Source of the DNA: CBDHFF01 sp965262395
Lineage (GTDB): Bacteria > Pseudomonadota > Alphaproteobacteria > Rickettsiales > Anaplasmataceae
Reading direction: 5' to 3'
Assembly: GCA_965262395.1 (NCBI GenBank)
Contig: CBDHFF010000002.1
Coordinates: 1-23,011 of the forward strand
Length of the DNA stretch: 23,011 bases
In this document: one piece after another, positions 1 through 8,079 of the stretch
How positions within the stretch are numbered: the first letter of the stretch is position 1
How the letters are laid out: every line of letters begins with the position of its first letter
Made by a program: the position numbers and the translations under genes
The notes under the pieces: model-generated
What the model was told of the DNA's origin: nothing
The model's input: only the letters and a program-made list of their open reading frames with translations
Database searches by the model: none

Positions 1-513
1 AGGTCGTTTGGTGAGAATAAATTGCAAGAGGCAAGAGAAAAATGGCAGCCTCTGAGAAGTACATTAGATAATCTGAAATTACATTTTATTGGTAGATTAC
101 AGAGAAATAAATTGAAAGGTATTTTGCAATTATTCGACGTGATAGAGACGCTGGATCGTGACTATATTGCAAAAGAGATTGCCACATATGTAGCCGATTA
201 TGCTCTAGATAATAAAGAGTTCTTAATACAAGTTAATATTGGCGATGAGCCATTGAAAGGTGGCGTGAAATTATCTGTAGTGGGCGAATTCATTGAATAT
301 TGCATGCATGATCTTGGTTTGAATATTAAAGGTCTAATGTGCCTCCCCCCTAAGGATAAGGTGCCAGATGAATATTTTAATATAATGCGTGATAAAGCTA
401 GAAGCTATAATTTTCCTGTTCTAAGCATGGGCATGAGCTCTGACTATATAGCAGCTATTAAGTGTGGCAGTACTAGAGTTAGAATAGGTCGTAAGATATT
501 TGCTGATCAATAG
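1..513 (+). CDS. yggS: YggS/PLPHP family pyridoxal-phosphate-binding protein, 5' end outside window
   Basis: The frame is open from base 1 (first residues RSFGENKLQEAREKW), so the gene begins upstream of the window; the TTG at 22 is an internal Leu, not a start. Family landmarks seen in order are FGEN, HFIGRLQRNK, a VNIG stretch followed by GGV, GLMCLPP, and the C-terminal SMGMSSDY then STRVRIGRKIF that contacts the PLP phosphate. The N-terminal strand with the PLP lysine is not in the window. The family carries PLP without known catalysis and buffers free PLP and amino-acid pools in the cytoplasm. About 171 residues are visible of a usual 220-230. The 3' end is intact (TAG at 511-513). Confidence 0.93.
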   Translation, partial: RSFGENKLQEAREKWQPLRSTLDNLKLHFIGRLQRNKLKGILQLFDVIETLDRDYIAKEIATYVADYALDNKEFLIQVNIGDEPLKGGVKLSVVGEFIEYCMHDLGLNIKGLMCLPPKDKVPDEYFNIMRDKARSYNFPVLSMGMSSDYIAAIKCGSTRVRIGRKIFADQ

Positions 514-516
514 ATT

Positions 517-537
517 GATACAAGCTCTTATTGTATT
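517..537 (+). terminator. Weak hairpin just after yggS stop
   Basis: The arms ATACAA (518-523) and TTGTAT (531-536) are separated by a 7-nt loop, with a flanking G-T pair, three bases after the stop codon. There is no real T-run behind it, so it is at most a weak terminator or an mRNA 3'-end stabiliser. Confidence 0.25.
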
Positions 538-540
538 AAT

Positions 541-1070
541 AGTGTATAGACTGATGAGTTGATGAGTTGATGAATTGATGAACTTATAGACTGATGAGTT
601 GATGAATTGATGAACTTATAGACTGATGAACTTATAGACTGATGAACTTATAGACAGATGAGTTCTCTCTTGTCGAGTTGGTGCTATATATGAATAATCC
701 TGATTATGGAAGGTCTGCATAGAGCTGTATATGAATATTGGTAATCCTGATTAGTGTATAGACTGATGAGCTGATGAACTTATAGACTGATGAACTTATA
801 GACAGATGAGTTCTCTCTTGTCGAATTGGTGCTATATATTAATAATCCTGATTATGGAAGGTCTGCATAGAGCTGTATATGAATATTAATAATCCTGATT
901 AGTGTATAGACTGATGAGCTGATGAACTTATAGACAGATGAGTTCTCTCTTGTCGAATTGGTGCTATATATTAATAATCCTGATTATGGAAGGTCTGCAT
1001 AGAGCTGTATATGAATATTGGTAATCCTGATTATGGAAGGTCTGCATAGAGCTGTATATGAAAAATCGTA
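541..1070. repeat. Nested tandem repeats (16-bp units inside about 130-150-bp units)
   Basis: The small unit is GACTGATGAACTTATA (16 bp), with variants such as GATGAGTT/GATGAATT, repeated from about 549 to 652. It is embedded in a larger unit that begins GACAGATGAGTTCTCTC at 653, 801 and 933. The larger periods are 148 and 132 bp, and the 16-bp difference equals one small unit. Each large unit also carries a block ending ATGGAAGGTCTGCATAGAGC, repeated once more at 1034-1060. No frame is open across it. It lies between the 3' ends of converging genes, so it is non-coding expansion DNA. Confidence 0.88.
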
Positions 1071-1128
1071 GCTTTGGTAATCATTGTCTGATCATGTTCT
1101 ATCTATCAGATATCTTTCGTAGCAATTC

Positions 1129-1300
1129 TCAATTGATCTTAACTTTGAATTTGTCCCTTAATTGTTGATTAACATTATCCATAACAATACTTTTATGCAT
1201 ATCATTCATCTTATCTTTGAATCTATTGAATATCTCCTTATATTCTTCCTTGTCAGGAGCGGGTTTTATATCTCGTAGCACCCGAGAAGCAATGTGCTTT
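1129..1300 (-). pseudogene. Out-of-frame C-terminal tail of the PpiD-like gene
   Basis: Read on the minus strand in the frame reached by adding one A to the A4 run at 1298-1301, the sequence gives KHIASRVLRDIKPAPDK, then EEYKEIFNRFKDKM, and ends LRDKFKVKIN at a TGA (1129-1131). This is the kind of ending PpiD/SurA_N proteins have: an I-KPA hinge after the second parvulin-like domain, a charged helix and a final hydrophobic/charged -KVKIN. The frame is open for 56 codons with protein-like composition, so it is very likely the true 3' end of the gene. Confidence 0.8.
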
Positions 1301-2993
1301 TAGGTGTGTGGTTGCTATATATACTTGAGACGCTATTATCATTCTCTAGTTCGAATATTGAGTGTATTAACTCAATTGGATAGGGTTGTTGTGGGTTCAT
1401 CTCTAATGCTGCTTCTCGCTTATACAGAGTAATTCCCTCTTCTATGTCTATTTTATGCCTGCTCTTTAGTAAATTCAGACTTGTACCGCTGCTTAATTGT
1501 TCTTTTATTTCTTCTGCAAGCTTTGTGAGCATGTATCGATTGGTTTTTTCTCTCCAGAGCATTTCTAATGCTTCTGCTGACTCATCCTTGCTCATTACTC
1601 TTTTGTCTACAATTTCTAATACATTTAAATTGTAGTAACAGTCTTCGGAGCTGCTTAAGAAAACGCCTGTTTCATTGATACTCCGTTCAAATAAATTGTC
1701 TGTCAGGTCATTGAATATTTCATTAGGTATATCAGCTTTTTTGCCTTCTGGTGTATAACCATCGCTGTCTATAAGCCCAGTTTCTTTTATTGTTAGGCTA
1801 TATGCAGATGCCAACTCTTGGAATGAACTGGTTCCCATCACCAATTCCCGTTCAAGTTTTTGTACAAATTTGTATAATTTGTTGTTCAAATATTCATTTT
1901 TTAATCTTTCGTATATTTCTTGCCTTGCTTTTGTTATGCTTTCTGCATCTGCTTCATATGTTTTGGATACTCTTAATATATTGTATTCACCGTCTAATTC
2001 TATTATGTCACTAAAGTTTGTGCTATCAAAATCTATTGATCTGAATTCTCTAGGTAAACTAGATCTATGCTTCATATTCAGATTGATTCTTTTTACACCT
2101 TTATGTTTGAATTGTTCTAGTAATTCATCAACATTGTTGGCTCTTACTACCTTAGACAAGCTTTCTGCTGTGTCCTTGTCTGGTATGCGCAACTGTATTA
2201 GATCGTATGTCTGATTTGTGCTTAAATAGTCCTGTAAAACTTCCTCAACTTCTTTGTCGTCAATCACGACTTCTTCTTTTATATCTGAATTTTTAATAGT
2301 GATGTATTGAGTGTTTCGATATTCCTTGGTTAATAGATTATCTTTATTCTCTTCATAAATTCTTTCTAACTCTTGTTTTGATGGAACTAGATTTTGAACA
2401 TTATGAATTGCATCGTTAGATATCTTGACAATATCCACAGTGCGTCGTTGATATTGATTATTGTAGAGTTTATTCATTAAAAAGTCTGGTATCGATGGTG
2501 TGGAAGATAATGCACTTACCAGTATATTACGGATTAGATCGTATTTAACTTCTTCTTTATATTCTTTTTCACTTATGTTGAATTGTTTTAGTATGCTGCT
2601 GAATTTCTTTTTATCAAATTTTCCTTTCTTGTCACTTAGGGCAGGTTGGTTTCTAATGAAATCAAGTACGCTAGAATTACCTACATCTAATTTCATGTCA
2701 TCTGCCATGCTGTCAAGGAATTTCATGTTGATTAAATCATTGAGCGCCATTTTATGTAAATTAATTTTCTTAATGATTTCTGGGCTTGCCCTCTGATTTA
2801 ATAATCTGCTTACATGTTGTAATTTGCTATCATAAACTGCGCTGAATTCCTTGAGGGTTATTTTCTTTTTCCCAACTTCTGCTATTATAGAGTCTTCTGT
2901 GCTACTTTTAATTCCCAAGGTAATACCAGTTAACAAAAAACACGCTATTATCAGTACTATTACCACCTTTGACTTCATGCTGCGCTTTGCCAT
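1266..2993 (-). CDS. ppiD: PpiD/SurA_N-like periplasmic foldase, C-terminus frameshifted
   Basis: 575 residues as it stands. The N-terminus has a basic MAKRSMKSK followed by a single hydrophobic anchor (about 10-28), as in the inner-membrane chaperone PpiD. Residues about 34-175 match the SurA_N chaperone domain: an AEVGKKKIT opening, a helical LINMKFLDSMA region, then KGKFDKKKF and a LKQFNISEKEY-type segment. The middle, where PpiD has a parvulin domain, is divergent, so isomerase activity is uncertain. In this family the protein helps newly exported proteins fold as they leave SecYEG. The last residues (STLLLGCYEI) do not look native: a one-base shift near the A4 run (T4 on the + strand, 1298-1301) would extend the protein to about 621 aa, close to the usual 623. 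Either the gene is recently broken or the assembly dropped a base. It is divergent from ntrX. Confidence 0.82.
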   Translation of the reverse strand: MAKRSMKSKVVIVLIIACFLLTGITLGIKSSTEDSIIAEVGKKKITLKEFSAVYDSKLQHVSRLLNQRASPEIIKKINLHKMALNDLINMKFLDSMADDMKLDVGNSSVLDFIRNQPALSDKKGKFDKKKFSSILKQFNISEKEYKEEVKYDLIRNILVSALSSTPSIPDFLMNKLYNNQYQRRTVDIVKISNDAIHNVQNLVPSKQELERIYEENKDNLLTKEYRNTQYITIKNSDIKEEVVIDDKEVEEVLQDYLSTNQTYDLIQLRIPDKDTAESLSKVVRANNVDELLEQFKHKGVKRINLNMKHRSSLPREFRSIDFDSTNFSDIIELDGEYNILRVSKTYEADAESITKARQEIYERLKNEYLNNKLYKFVQKLERELVMGTSSFQELASAYSLTIKETGLIDSDGYTPEGKKADIPNEIFNDLTDNLFERSINETGVFLSSSEDCYYNLNVLEIVDKRVMSKDESAEALEMLWREKTNRYMLTKLAEEIKEQLSSGTSLNLLKSRHKIDIEEGITLYKREAALEMNPQQPYPIELIHSIFELENDNSVSSIYSNHTPKSTLLLGCYEI

Positions 2994-3075
2994 CTAGATT
3001 CTTGAATGGAATTAATGAGAAGGTCATTATAACAACTACATACACCAGGTCAATTTCTTTTTATTCTTTTTAATA

Positions 3076-3104
3076 TTGTAAGTCATATTATTTGACGTTA
3101 TACA
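3076..3104 (+). promoter_or_regulatory. Candidate sigma70-type promoter for ntrX
   Basis: A TTGTAA (-35, 3076-3081) is followed after 17 bases by TATACA (-10, 3099-3104). Transcription would begin near 3111. That leaves a workable leader for a start at 3141 but only about 12 bases for one at 3123. Judged by eye in AT-rich DNA, so tentative. Confidence 0.35.
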
Positions 3105-3122
3105 TATATACAGTGCAACCTG

Positions 3123-4529
3123 GTGAGTAGGTTTGGTATTGTGAGTAACATAGAAGACCAATATATATTGATCGTTGATGATGAAGAGGACATTAGATTC
3201 TTGGTAGGTGAAATTATTAAGGATCGTGGTTATAAGGTGGTTGCTGTTGCCAATGCTCGACAAGCGTTAAAGAGAATTGCAGACAAACTTCCTGTAGCTG
3301 TGATATTGGATGTTTGGCTAGACGAAGGCGGGATGGATGGAATTTCTTTGTTAAAAGAGATTAAAGCAGAGTACAGCAATAGATTCCCAGTTCTAATAAT
3401 GAGTGGCCATGGCAATACAGACACTGCCGTGAAAGCAATCAAGATGGGAGCATATGATTACATTGCTAAGCCCTTTACAGAAGATCGTATATCTCTAACT
3501 TTGGCCAGAGCAATTGAGGCTAATGTGTTAAGGCAAGAAAACAGAAGATTGCGTAACGATTCAATACACGATGGAGTCCTGATAGGAGAATCTAAATTCA
3601 TAAAAGATATAGTTAATATAGTATCTAAGCTAAAAAACACCAATAGTAGAGTGTTAATTACAGGAGATTCTGGTGTCGGAAAAAGTGTTGTGGCTAGGTT
3701 TATCCATAATACCTCTAACAGAAGTAAATTGCCGTTTGTTGTATTGCAGGCTAGCTCGCTTACAGGCAGTAATATGTATGAAAGGCTATTCGGAGTTGAA
3801 AGTGCAGAATCAAAGAAGGTGAAGGTAGGTCTGGTTGAAAAGGCAAATGGTGGTACATTGTTTTTGGACGAGATTGCTGATTTATCACATGATGCGCAAA
3901 GCGCTTTATTAAGAGTGTTGCAGAGCAAAAGTATACGTAGACTTGGTGCAACATCAGATACTCCGGTAGATATAAGAATTGTATCATCTTCGGCCAGTGA
4001 TTTAAGGCAATCGATTGCCTCTGGTCTTATGCGAGAGGATTTTTATTATAGGTTAAATGTTGTACCTGTTGCAGTTTCACCGTTGTCTAGTAGGGTTGAT
4101 GATATACCATTGTTATGCCGGCATTTCATTCAGCAACTCTCAGAAAAATCGGGATTGCCCAAAAAAATAATCAGTGAAGAAGCTTATTCTGTGATGAAAA
4201 CTTATAATTGGCCAGGAAATATCAGGCAACTAAAGAATGTTGTTGAGTGGCTCTTAATTATGTCTTCTAGTGGAACCAATGGATACGTGGATGTTAAGGA
4301 TTTACCTCCAGATCTATTTTCTGATATACCAAATGTTAGTCAAAGAGATGACTGGTCGATGGTTCGCCTGCCATTAAAAGAAGCTAGGGACGAATTTGAA
4401 CGACAATATCTTAAGGCACAGCTTATGAGGTTCGGAGGTAATGTCTCCAAGACTTCTGAATTTGTACAGATGGATAGATCCGCATTGCACAGAAAGATCA
4501 AATCTTTGGAAGTGGTAGATGATGCATAG
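3123..4529 (+). CDS. ntrX: NtrX-type response regulator (receiver, AAA+, Fis-type HTH)
   Basis: The receiver domain (about 12-130) has the acidic pair in LIVDDEEDI, phospho-acceptor Asp63 in VILDVW, Ser94 in IMSGHG and Lys116 in AKPF. The AAA+ domain (about 150-375) has Walker A GDSGVGKS (181-188), Walker B TLFLDE (245-250), the REDFYYRLNV arginine region and WPGNIRQL. A Fis-like helix-turn-helix closes the protein (about 427-465). The sigma54-contact GAFTGA loop is absent: RLFGVESAES runs directly into KKVKVGLVEKANGG. It therefore probably acts as a DNA-binding regulator of ordinary sigma70 promoters under a NtrY kinase not present here. The listed start is GTG 3123; the in-frame GTG at 3141, with AGTAGG upstream and a better fit to the promoter, is at least as likely (462 aa). 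In Ehrlichia, NtrY/NtrX is linked to glutamine use, and glnA lies close by. Confidence 0.94.
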   Translation: MSRFGIVSNIEDQYILIVDDEEDIRFLVGEIIKDRGYKVVAVANARQALKRIADKLPVAVILDVWLDEGGMDGISLLKEIKAEYSNRFPVLIMSGHGNTDTAVKAIKMGAYDYIAKPFTEDRISLTLARAIEANVLRQENRRLRNDSIHDGVLIGESKFIKDIVNIVSKLKNTNSRVLITGDSGVGKSVVARFIHNTSNRSKLPFVVLQASSLTGSNMYERLFGVESAESKKVKVGLVEKANGGTLFLDEIADLSHDAQSALLRVLQSKSIRRLGATSDTPVDIRIVSSSASDLRQSIASGLMREDFYYRLNVVPVAVSPLSSRVDDIPLLCRHFIQQLSEKSGLPKKIISEEAYSVMKTYNWPGNIRQLKNVVEWLLIMSSSGTNGYVDVKDLPPDLFSDIPNVSQRDDWSMVRLPLKEARDEFERQYLKAQLMRFGGNVSKTSEFVQMDRSALHRKIKSLEVVDDA

Positions 4530-4545
4530 GAAAATTGCCCTATGC
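4524..4545 (+). terminator. Perfect hairpin containing the ntrX stop codon
   Basis: GCATAGG (4524-4530) pairs with CCTATGC (4539-4545) across an 8-nt loop. The TAG stop lies inside the left arm. There is no T-run directly behind it, so it is a possible 3'-end structure rather than a standard intrinsic terminator. Confidence 0.4.
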
Positions 4546-4600
4546 TAGGTAATTCATTGCAAATTGATGCAAATTTACTTGTAATCTTTTTGTTTCTCAG

Positions 4601-4616
4601 TCGCATATGCATGCGA
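4601..4616 (+). terminator. Small hairpin, possible ntrX terminator
   Basis: TCGCAT (4601-4606) pairs with ATGCGA (4611-4616) over an ATGC tetraloop, followed by TTCTCTTATT. The stem is short and the following T-tract is interrupted. It sits about 70 nt after the ntrX stop and before the next gene. Confidence 0.3.
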
Positions 4617-4733
4617 TTCTCTTATTCAGCTACCTCTAAGTACATGAGTGCATTGTTTTTGTCTTGTATATTGCAGTTGAAGGATGTTTCTGTTATAAGT
4701 ATAGCTGATTAAGTATAAAGATTACGAGATATT

Positions 4734-4901
4734 GTGTTAGTTATAGTAATAATCTTATTGACTCTGTTGGTATTGATTCTGGGGATTGTTTCCATGGTTA
4801 AAGGCGGTGATGGTAGGAGGTCTAATAAGCTTATGACGTTGCGTGTTATACTACAATCCATAGCAGTTCTTTTGCTTTTTATAATGTTCTCTTCCTCTTA
4901 A
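4734..4901 (+). CDS. HIG1-domain twin-transmembrane protein (55 aa)
   Basis: This short frame (GTG 4734, TAA 4899-4901) encodes two hydrophobic helices (about 2-19 and 38-53) around a polar basic loop. The order is LVLILGIVSMVKGG, then GRRSNKLMTLRVILQ, then a hydrophobic end. The R-SNKLM-LRV-LQ signature after a G-V-M-G turn is typical of bacterial HIG1_N (hypoxia-induced gene 1) proteins, known in alphaproteobacteria as small inner-membrane proteins associated with cytochrome oxidase and respiratory supercomplexes. An upstream in-frame TAA at 4716 and no ATG before the helix point to GTG 4734 (or ATT 4731); GAG at 4726-4728 could be a weak ribosome site. Its function here is inferred from the family only. 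Confidence 0.78.
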   Translation: MLVIVIILLTLLVLILGIVSMVKGGDGRRSNKLMTLRVILQSIAVLLLFIMFSSS

Positions 4902-4935
4902 GTAAATAGATCTTGCATTTATATATTTTATGCCC

Positions 4936-4998
4936 TTGATAATTATTTCTATTACATGTTAGTATCAGCTATTATATTATATTATATTTGCATTGAGG
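4936..4998 (+). promoter_or_regulatory. Candidate glnA promoter and ribosome binding site
   Basis: TTGATA (4936-4941) and TAGTAT (4960-4965) are 18 bases apart and resemble a sigma70 promoter. A clear GAGG (4995-4998) lies 6 bases before the ATG at 5005 and fixes the glnA start. The promoter part is tentative; the ribosome site is solid. Confidence 0.4.
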
Positions 4999-5004
4999 TA
5001 GTTC

Positions 5005-6417
5005 ATGAGTATTAATGATGAAGCTTTGAGATCCTTAAAGAAGGATGAAGTAAAGTTTGTAGATTTTAGATTTACTGATATGTTGGGTCAATGCCATCAT
5101 ATTACTAGAGATGTTGATTATGTTGATGAAGAGGTGCTAGAACAAGGATTCTGCTTTGATGGTTCTTCTATTAAAGGATGGAAGGCAATTAATGAGTCTG
5201 ATATGCTATTGATGCCTGATGTAAAAACAATGTTCCGTGATCCCTTTGCTGCTCAAGATTCTATGATTATGCATTGTACTGTTTACGATCCAAAAAATGG
5301 AGAAAGATACAATAGAGATCCTAGGTCTACTGTAGAGAAGGCTCTAGAGTTTTTAAGAGAAACAGGTATCGCAGACGATATGATAGTAGGGCCAGAATTG
5401 GAATTCTTTATTTTTGACGATGCTAGATTTTCAGTTGATTATAACCAATCATTTTATCATGTTGACTCTGTAGAGCATCCCTGTAACTCTGGTCGAGAGT
5501 ACGAATTCCATAATAATGGTTATAGACCCAGGGAAAAAGGTGGTTATATGCCAGTTTCTCCAACAGATTCTCTTTCTGATATACGTTCGGAGATTCTTTC
5601 TTTGTTGAAAGCAGTTGGTATTTCTCCAACATTGCATCATCATGAAGTTGCTCCGTCACAATCTGAGATAGGCTTTCAGTGTACTAGTATATCAAACGTT
5701 TCTGATTATATACAGAAGGCGAAATATGTTGTACAAAATGTTGCAAATTCTTATGGTAAGACAGCAACCTTTATGCCCAAGCCCCTCAAAGGCGATAATG
5801 GTAATGGCATGCACTTTCATCAGTCTCTATCTAAAAATGGCAAAAATATCTTTGCTAGCGAAGATGGAAGCGACCTGTCTGAGATATGTAAGTATTATAT
5901 AGGTGGCATTTTGAAACATGGAAGAGCGCTTACAGCCTTTACTAACCCTACTACTAATAGTTATAGAAGATTGATTAAAGGGTTTGAAGCTCCTATATAT
6001 CTTGCGTATTCCAATCATAATCGTTCAGCTGCTATTCGTATACCTTTTGATCCTACTGGGTCTCCAAAAGGCAAAAGAATAGAGCTTAGATTCCCTGATA
6101 CTTCGGCTAACCCTTACTATGCACCTGCTGCAATGCTTTTGGCTGGTATTGATGGTATCTTGAATAAGATTGACCCTAGCGATAAATATGTTACGGAAAA
6201 CTTGTATGAAAGTAAGAATACAGACAAGTATGTGAATATACCAAGTTCATTAGAAGAGGCTTTGCAGGCTTTAGAAGATGATCATGCATTTCTTTTACAG
6301 GGTGGAGTATTTGATCATGATGTAATAGAAGCTTACACAAACTTGAAGATACAAGAAGTTAATGTCCTTAAGCAGAGTCCTCATCCAATTGAGTTCATTA
6401 ATTACTATGATTGCTAG
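5005..6417 (+). CDS. glnA: Glutamine synthetase, type I (GlnA)
   Basis: 470 residues, the usual length for bacterial GSI. It makes glutamine from glutamate, ammonia and ATP as a cytoplasmic dodecamer. Landmarks in order: FRFTDMLG near the N-terminus, CFDGSSIKGW, the metal-binding GPELEFFIFD, HHHEVAPSQSEIGF, NGNGMHFHQSL, the ATP-binding PTTNSYRRL, glutamate-binding NRSAAIRIP and RFPDTSANPY. An NLY motif with Tyr at about 401 occupies the place of the adenylylated Tyr of GSI-beta enzymes, so regulation by GlnE-type adenylylation is possible. All catalytic motifs look intact. It follows the HIG1 gene with its own candidate promoter, and NtrX upstream is a plausible regulator (inference). Confidence 0.98.
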   Translation: MSINDEALRSLKKDEVKFVDFRFTDMLGQCHHITRDVDYVDEEVLEQGFCFDGSSIKGWKAINESDMLLMPDVKTMFRDPFAAQDSMIMHCTVYDPKNGERYNRDPRSTVEKALEFLRETGIADDMIVGPELEFFIFDDARFSVDYNQSFYHVDSVEHPCNSGREYEFHNNGYRPREKGGYMPVSPTDSLSDIRSEILSLLKAVGISPTLHHHEVAPSQSEIGFQCTSISNVSDYIQKAKYVVQNVANSYGKTATFMPKPLKGDNGNGMHFHQSLSKNGKNIFASEDGSDLSEICKYYIGGILKHGRALTAFTNPTTNSYRRLIKGFEAPIYLAYSNHNRSAAIRIPFDPTGSPKGKRIELRFPDTSANPYYAPAAMLLAGIDGILNKIDPSDKYVTENLYESKNTDKYVNIPSSLEEALQALEDDHAFLLQGGVFDHDVIEAYTNLKIQEVNVLKQSPHPIEFINYYDC

Positions 6418-6531
6418 TTAAGCTGTCTTTCCGCAAGGGATTTGTAAATGATATATGGTTTTTATATGTTTACAAAACCTTGTTTGATAGCGAGTAGGAA
6501 TTTTGATAGTAAATTAGATGTGTGTTTATGC

Positions 6532-6566
6532 ATACAACATGTATTATTGTGTGATACATGTTGTGT
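6532..6566 (+). terminator. Strong 11-bp hairpin downstream of glnA
   Basis: ACAACATGTAT (6534-6544) pairs perfectly with ATACATGTTGT (6554-6564) around a 9-nt loop, and the stem extends by two weaker pairs. It lies about 115 nt after the glnA stop. There is no poly-T tail, so it may be a 3'-end stabilising structure or a palindromic element rather than an intrinsic terminator. The rest of 6418-6651 shows no convincing gene. Confidence 0.5.
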
Positions 6567-6651
6567 AATTTCTAATATTATGGTGGTTCATAAAGAGGAG
6601 GCTCCTAATTTGATTATCCTGTGTGAACTGGCGTTATATGCTGTAATGAAA

Positions 6652-7268
6652 TGACATCAAGATAAAGCAGTATGTTTAATACATCAAATTAATTGGCATC
6701 AGTTCCAGGTCTTGTTGATCAGCAACGAAATTCTGTGCATCAAGATAAAGCAGTATGTTTAATACATCAAATTAATTGGCATCAGTTCCAACGCAACGAA
6801 ATTCTGTGCATCAAGATAAAGAAAAGTATGTTTAATACATCAAATTAATTGGCATCAATTCCAGGTCTTGTTGATCAGCAACGGAATTCTGTGCATCAAG
6901 ATAAAGAAAAGTATGTTTAATACATCAAATTAATTGGCATCAATTCCAGATCTTGTTGATCAGCAACGAAATTCTGTGCATAAAAATAAAGAAAAGTATG
7001 CTTAATACATCAAATTAATTGGCATCAGTTCCAGATCTTGTTGATCAGCAACGAAATTCTGTACATAAAAATAAAGAAAAGTATGTTTAATACATCAAAT
7101 TAATTGGCATCAGTTCCAGGTCTTGTTGATCAGCAACGAAATTCTGTACATAAAAATAAAGAAAAGTATGTTTAATACATCAAATTAATTGGCATCAGTT
7201 CCAGGTCTTGTTGATCAGCAACGAAATTCTGTACATCAAGATAAAGAGAACTATGCCTAATACATCAA
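6652..7268. repeat. Eight-unit tandem array, 85-bp period
   Basis: The landmark TATG(T/C)(T/C)TAATACATCAA recurs at 6671, 6754, 6827, 6912, 6997, 7082, 7167 and 7252, giving spacings of 83, 73, 85, 85, 85, 85 and 85. Each full unit also contains AATTAATTGGCATCA and a TTGTTGATCAGCAACG segment that can fold (GTTG-ATCAG-CAAC). The third spacing is short because the GATCTTGTTGATCAG part was deleted from one unit. Neighbouring units share variants (CAAGATAAAG versus AAAAATAAAG), as expected from stepwise tandem duplication. No open frame spans it. Confidence 0.93.
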
Positions 7269-7300
7269 TAAATACAGAGGGAAGAGGGGCTGCCATAATC

Positions 7301-7368
7301 TTATGCTGGATGCTTTTTGATCTCTTGCAGCACCTTCCTAGGACTAAACTCTATTAAGCCGTTGCAAT
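7301..7368 (-). pseudogene. Possible out-of-frame tail of the 123-aa gene
   Basis: Read on the minus strand one base out of phase, the sequence after the 7369 stop gives NCNGLIEFSPRKVLQEIKKH and ends PA-stop (TAA, 7301-7303). The composition is protein-like and less AT-rich than the flanking spacer. The shift has the same sense (one base missing) as in the ppiD-like gene. The open stretch is short, so chance is not excluded. Confidence 0.4.
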
Positions 7369-7740
7369 TTATATTATGTTATAGTGAGTTCTCCATAATG
7401 CATTGTTGTATTGATCGAGTGAACCGTCAATTAGGTTTTTTTCAATCAAGTCCATATATGTTTGAGTGAAATTACGTAGATACATTGGCGATATTAATTG
7501 TGAATGAATAACAGTTGATTGGTCAGGTAATCTGTCTACTGGATCCATGCTAAGATCATTAGGGCTATTATATACAAAAGATTCCATGGTAGTATAATTA
7601 TTCGCATCAATTCTAATGCTGACTATAGACCGTGATCCAAAATAAATCCTGAACATAGAGTTATCATTAAGCTGAAACATTAGACCTTTGAAGTGCTGGA
7701 GTTCAGTAGCCCAATTAATTGGAACTCTTCCATTAAACAT
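7369..7740 (-). CDS. Hypothetical protein, 123 aa, possibly truncated by frameshift
   Basis: I do not recognise a family. The ATG (7738-7740) is preceded by GAG 7-8 bases upstream, and an in-frame TGA just before it fixes the start. The product is soluble and has no signal peptide. It has a beta-rich first half (GLMFQLNDNSMFRIYFGSRS), a polar middle and a helical segment (FTQTYMDLIEKNLIDG). The end (RTHYNII) is abrupt, and a one-base change would append about 23 residues that look like a genuine C-terminus. It stands alone between the 85-bp array and trkH. Confidence 0.6.
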   Translation of the reverse strand: MFNGRVPINWATELQHFKGLMFQLNDNSMFRIYFGSRSIVSIRIDANNYTTMESFVYNSPNDLSMDPVDRLPDQSTVIHSQLISPMYLRNFTQTYMDLIEKNLIDGSLDQYNNALWRTHYNII

Positions 7741-8079
7741 AACAGAATCTCATCAGAATCAAAAAAAAACACGGTAACATAGGCGCTAATAACTAGCTAG
7801 ATATTTTTTTGTGTCTTAACTATATTAAACTTTGTGAATTAATATTCATTACTAGTGGTTAGGGTGCATTGTCCTTAAATATATCGGGAAATTTTATTAA
7901 GATGCAATTCAAAAAAACATAACTCTAATCAAGATCAGATATGTATATTGTAATATTCTGCAAAGTAGACATGAAGCTTGTCAGGAAATTAAAACTCCAT
8001 GTCATAACGATTACATTTCATATAACTCTAGCATCATAATAGTAATAATTATTATGCACATGGAATAATAGCTATTTTT
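7741..8079. other. AT-rich intergenic spacer, 339 bp
   Basis: I see no open frame, RNA gene or repeat unit here. It contains several A or T homopolymers and a TAATAATTATTA palindrome near 8044-8055, just beyond the trkH stop. It presumably holds the promoter of the 123-aa gene and the end of the trkH transcript. Confidence 0.5.

Noticed and set aside
549..960. CTGATGAG words resembling the conserved core of hammerhead ribozymes
   Set aside because: The required stem II followed by a GAAA element and a matching cleavage site is absent. The words belong to the simple GATGAGTT/GATGAACT tandem repeat.
6448..6654. 68-aa plus-strand ORF after glnA
   Set aside because: It spans the perfect 11-bp inverted repeat and runs into the tandem array. 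It has no ribosome site, and its cysteine-rich composition comes from the palindrome.
6652..7268. CRISPR array
   Set aside because: The whole 85-bp period is conserved with no unique spacers, and no cas-like gene is near. It is an ordinary tandem repeat.
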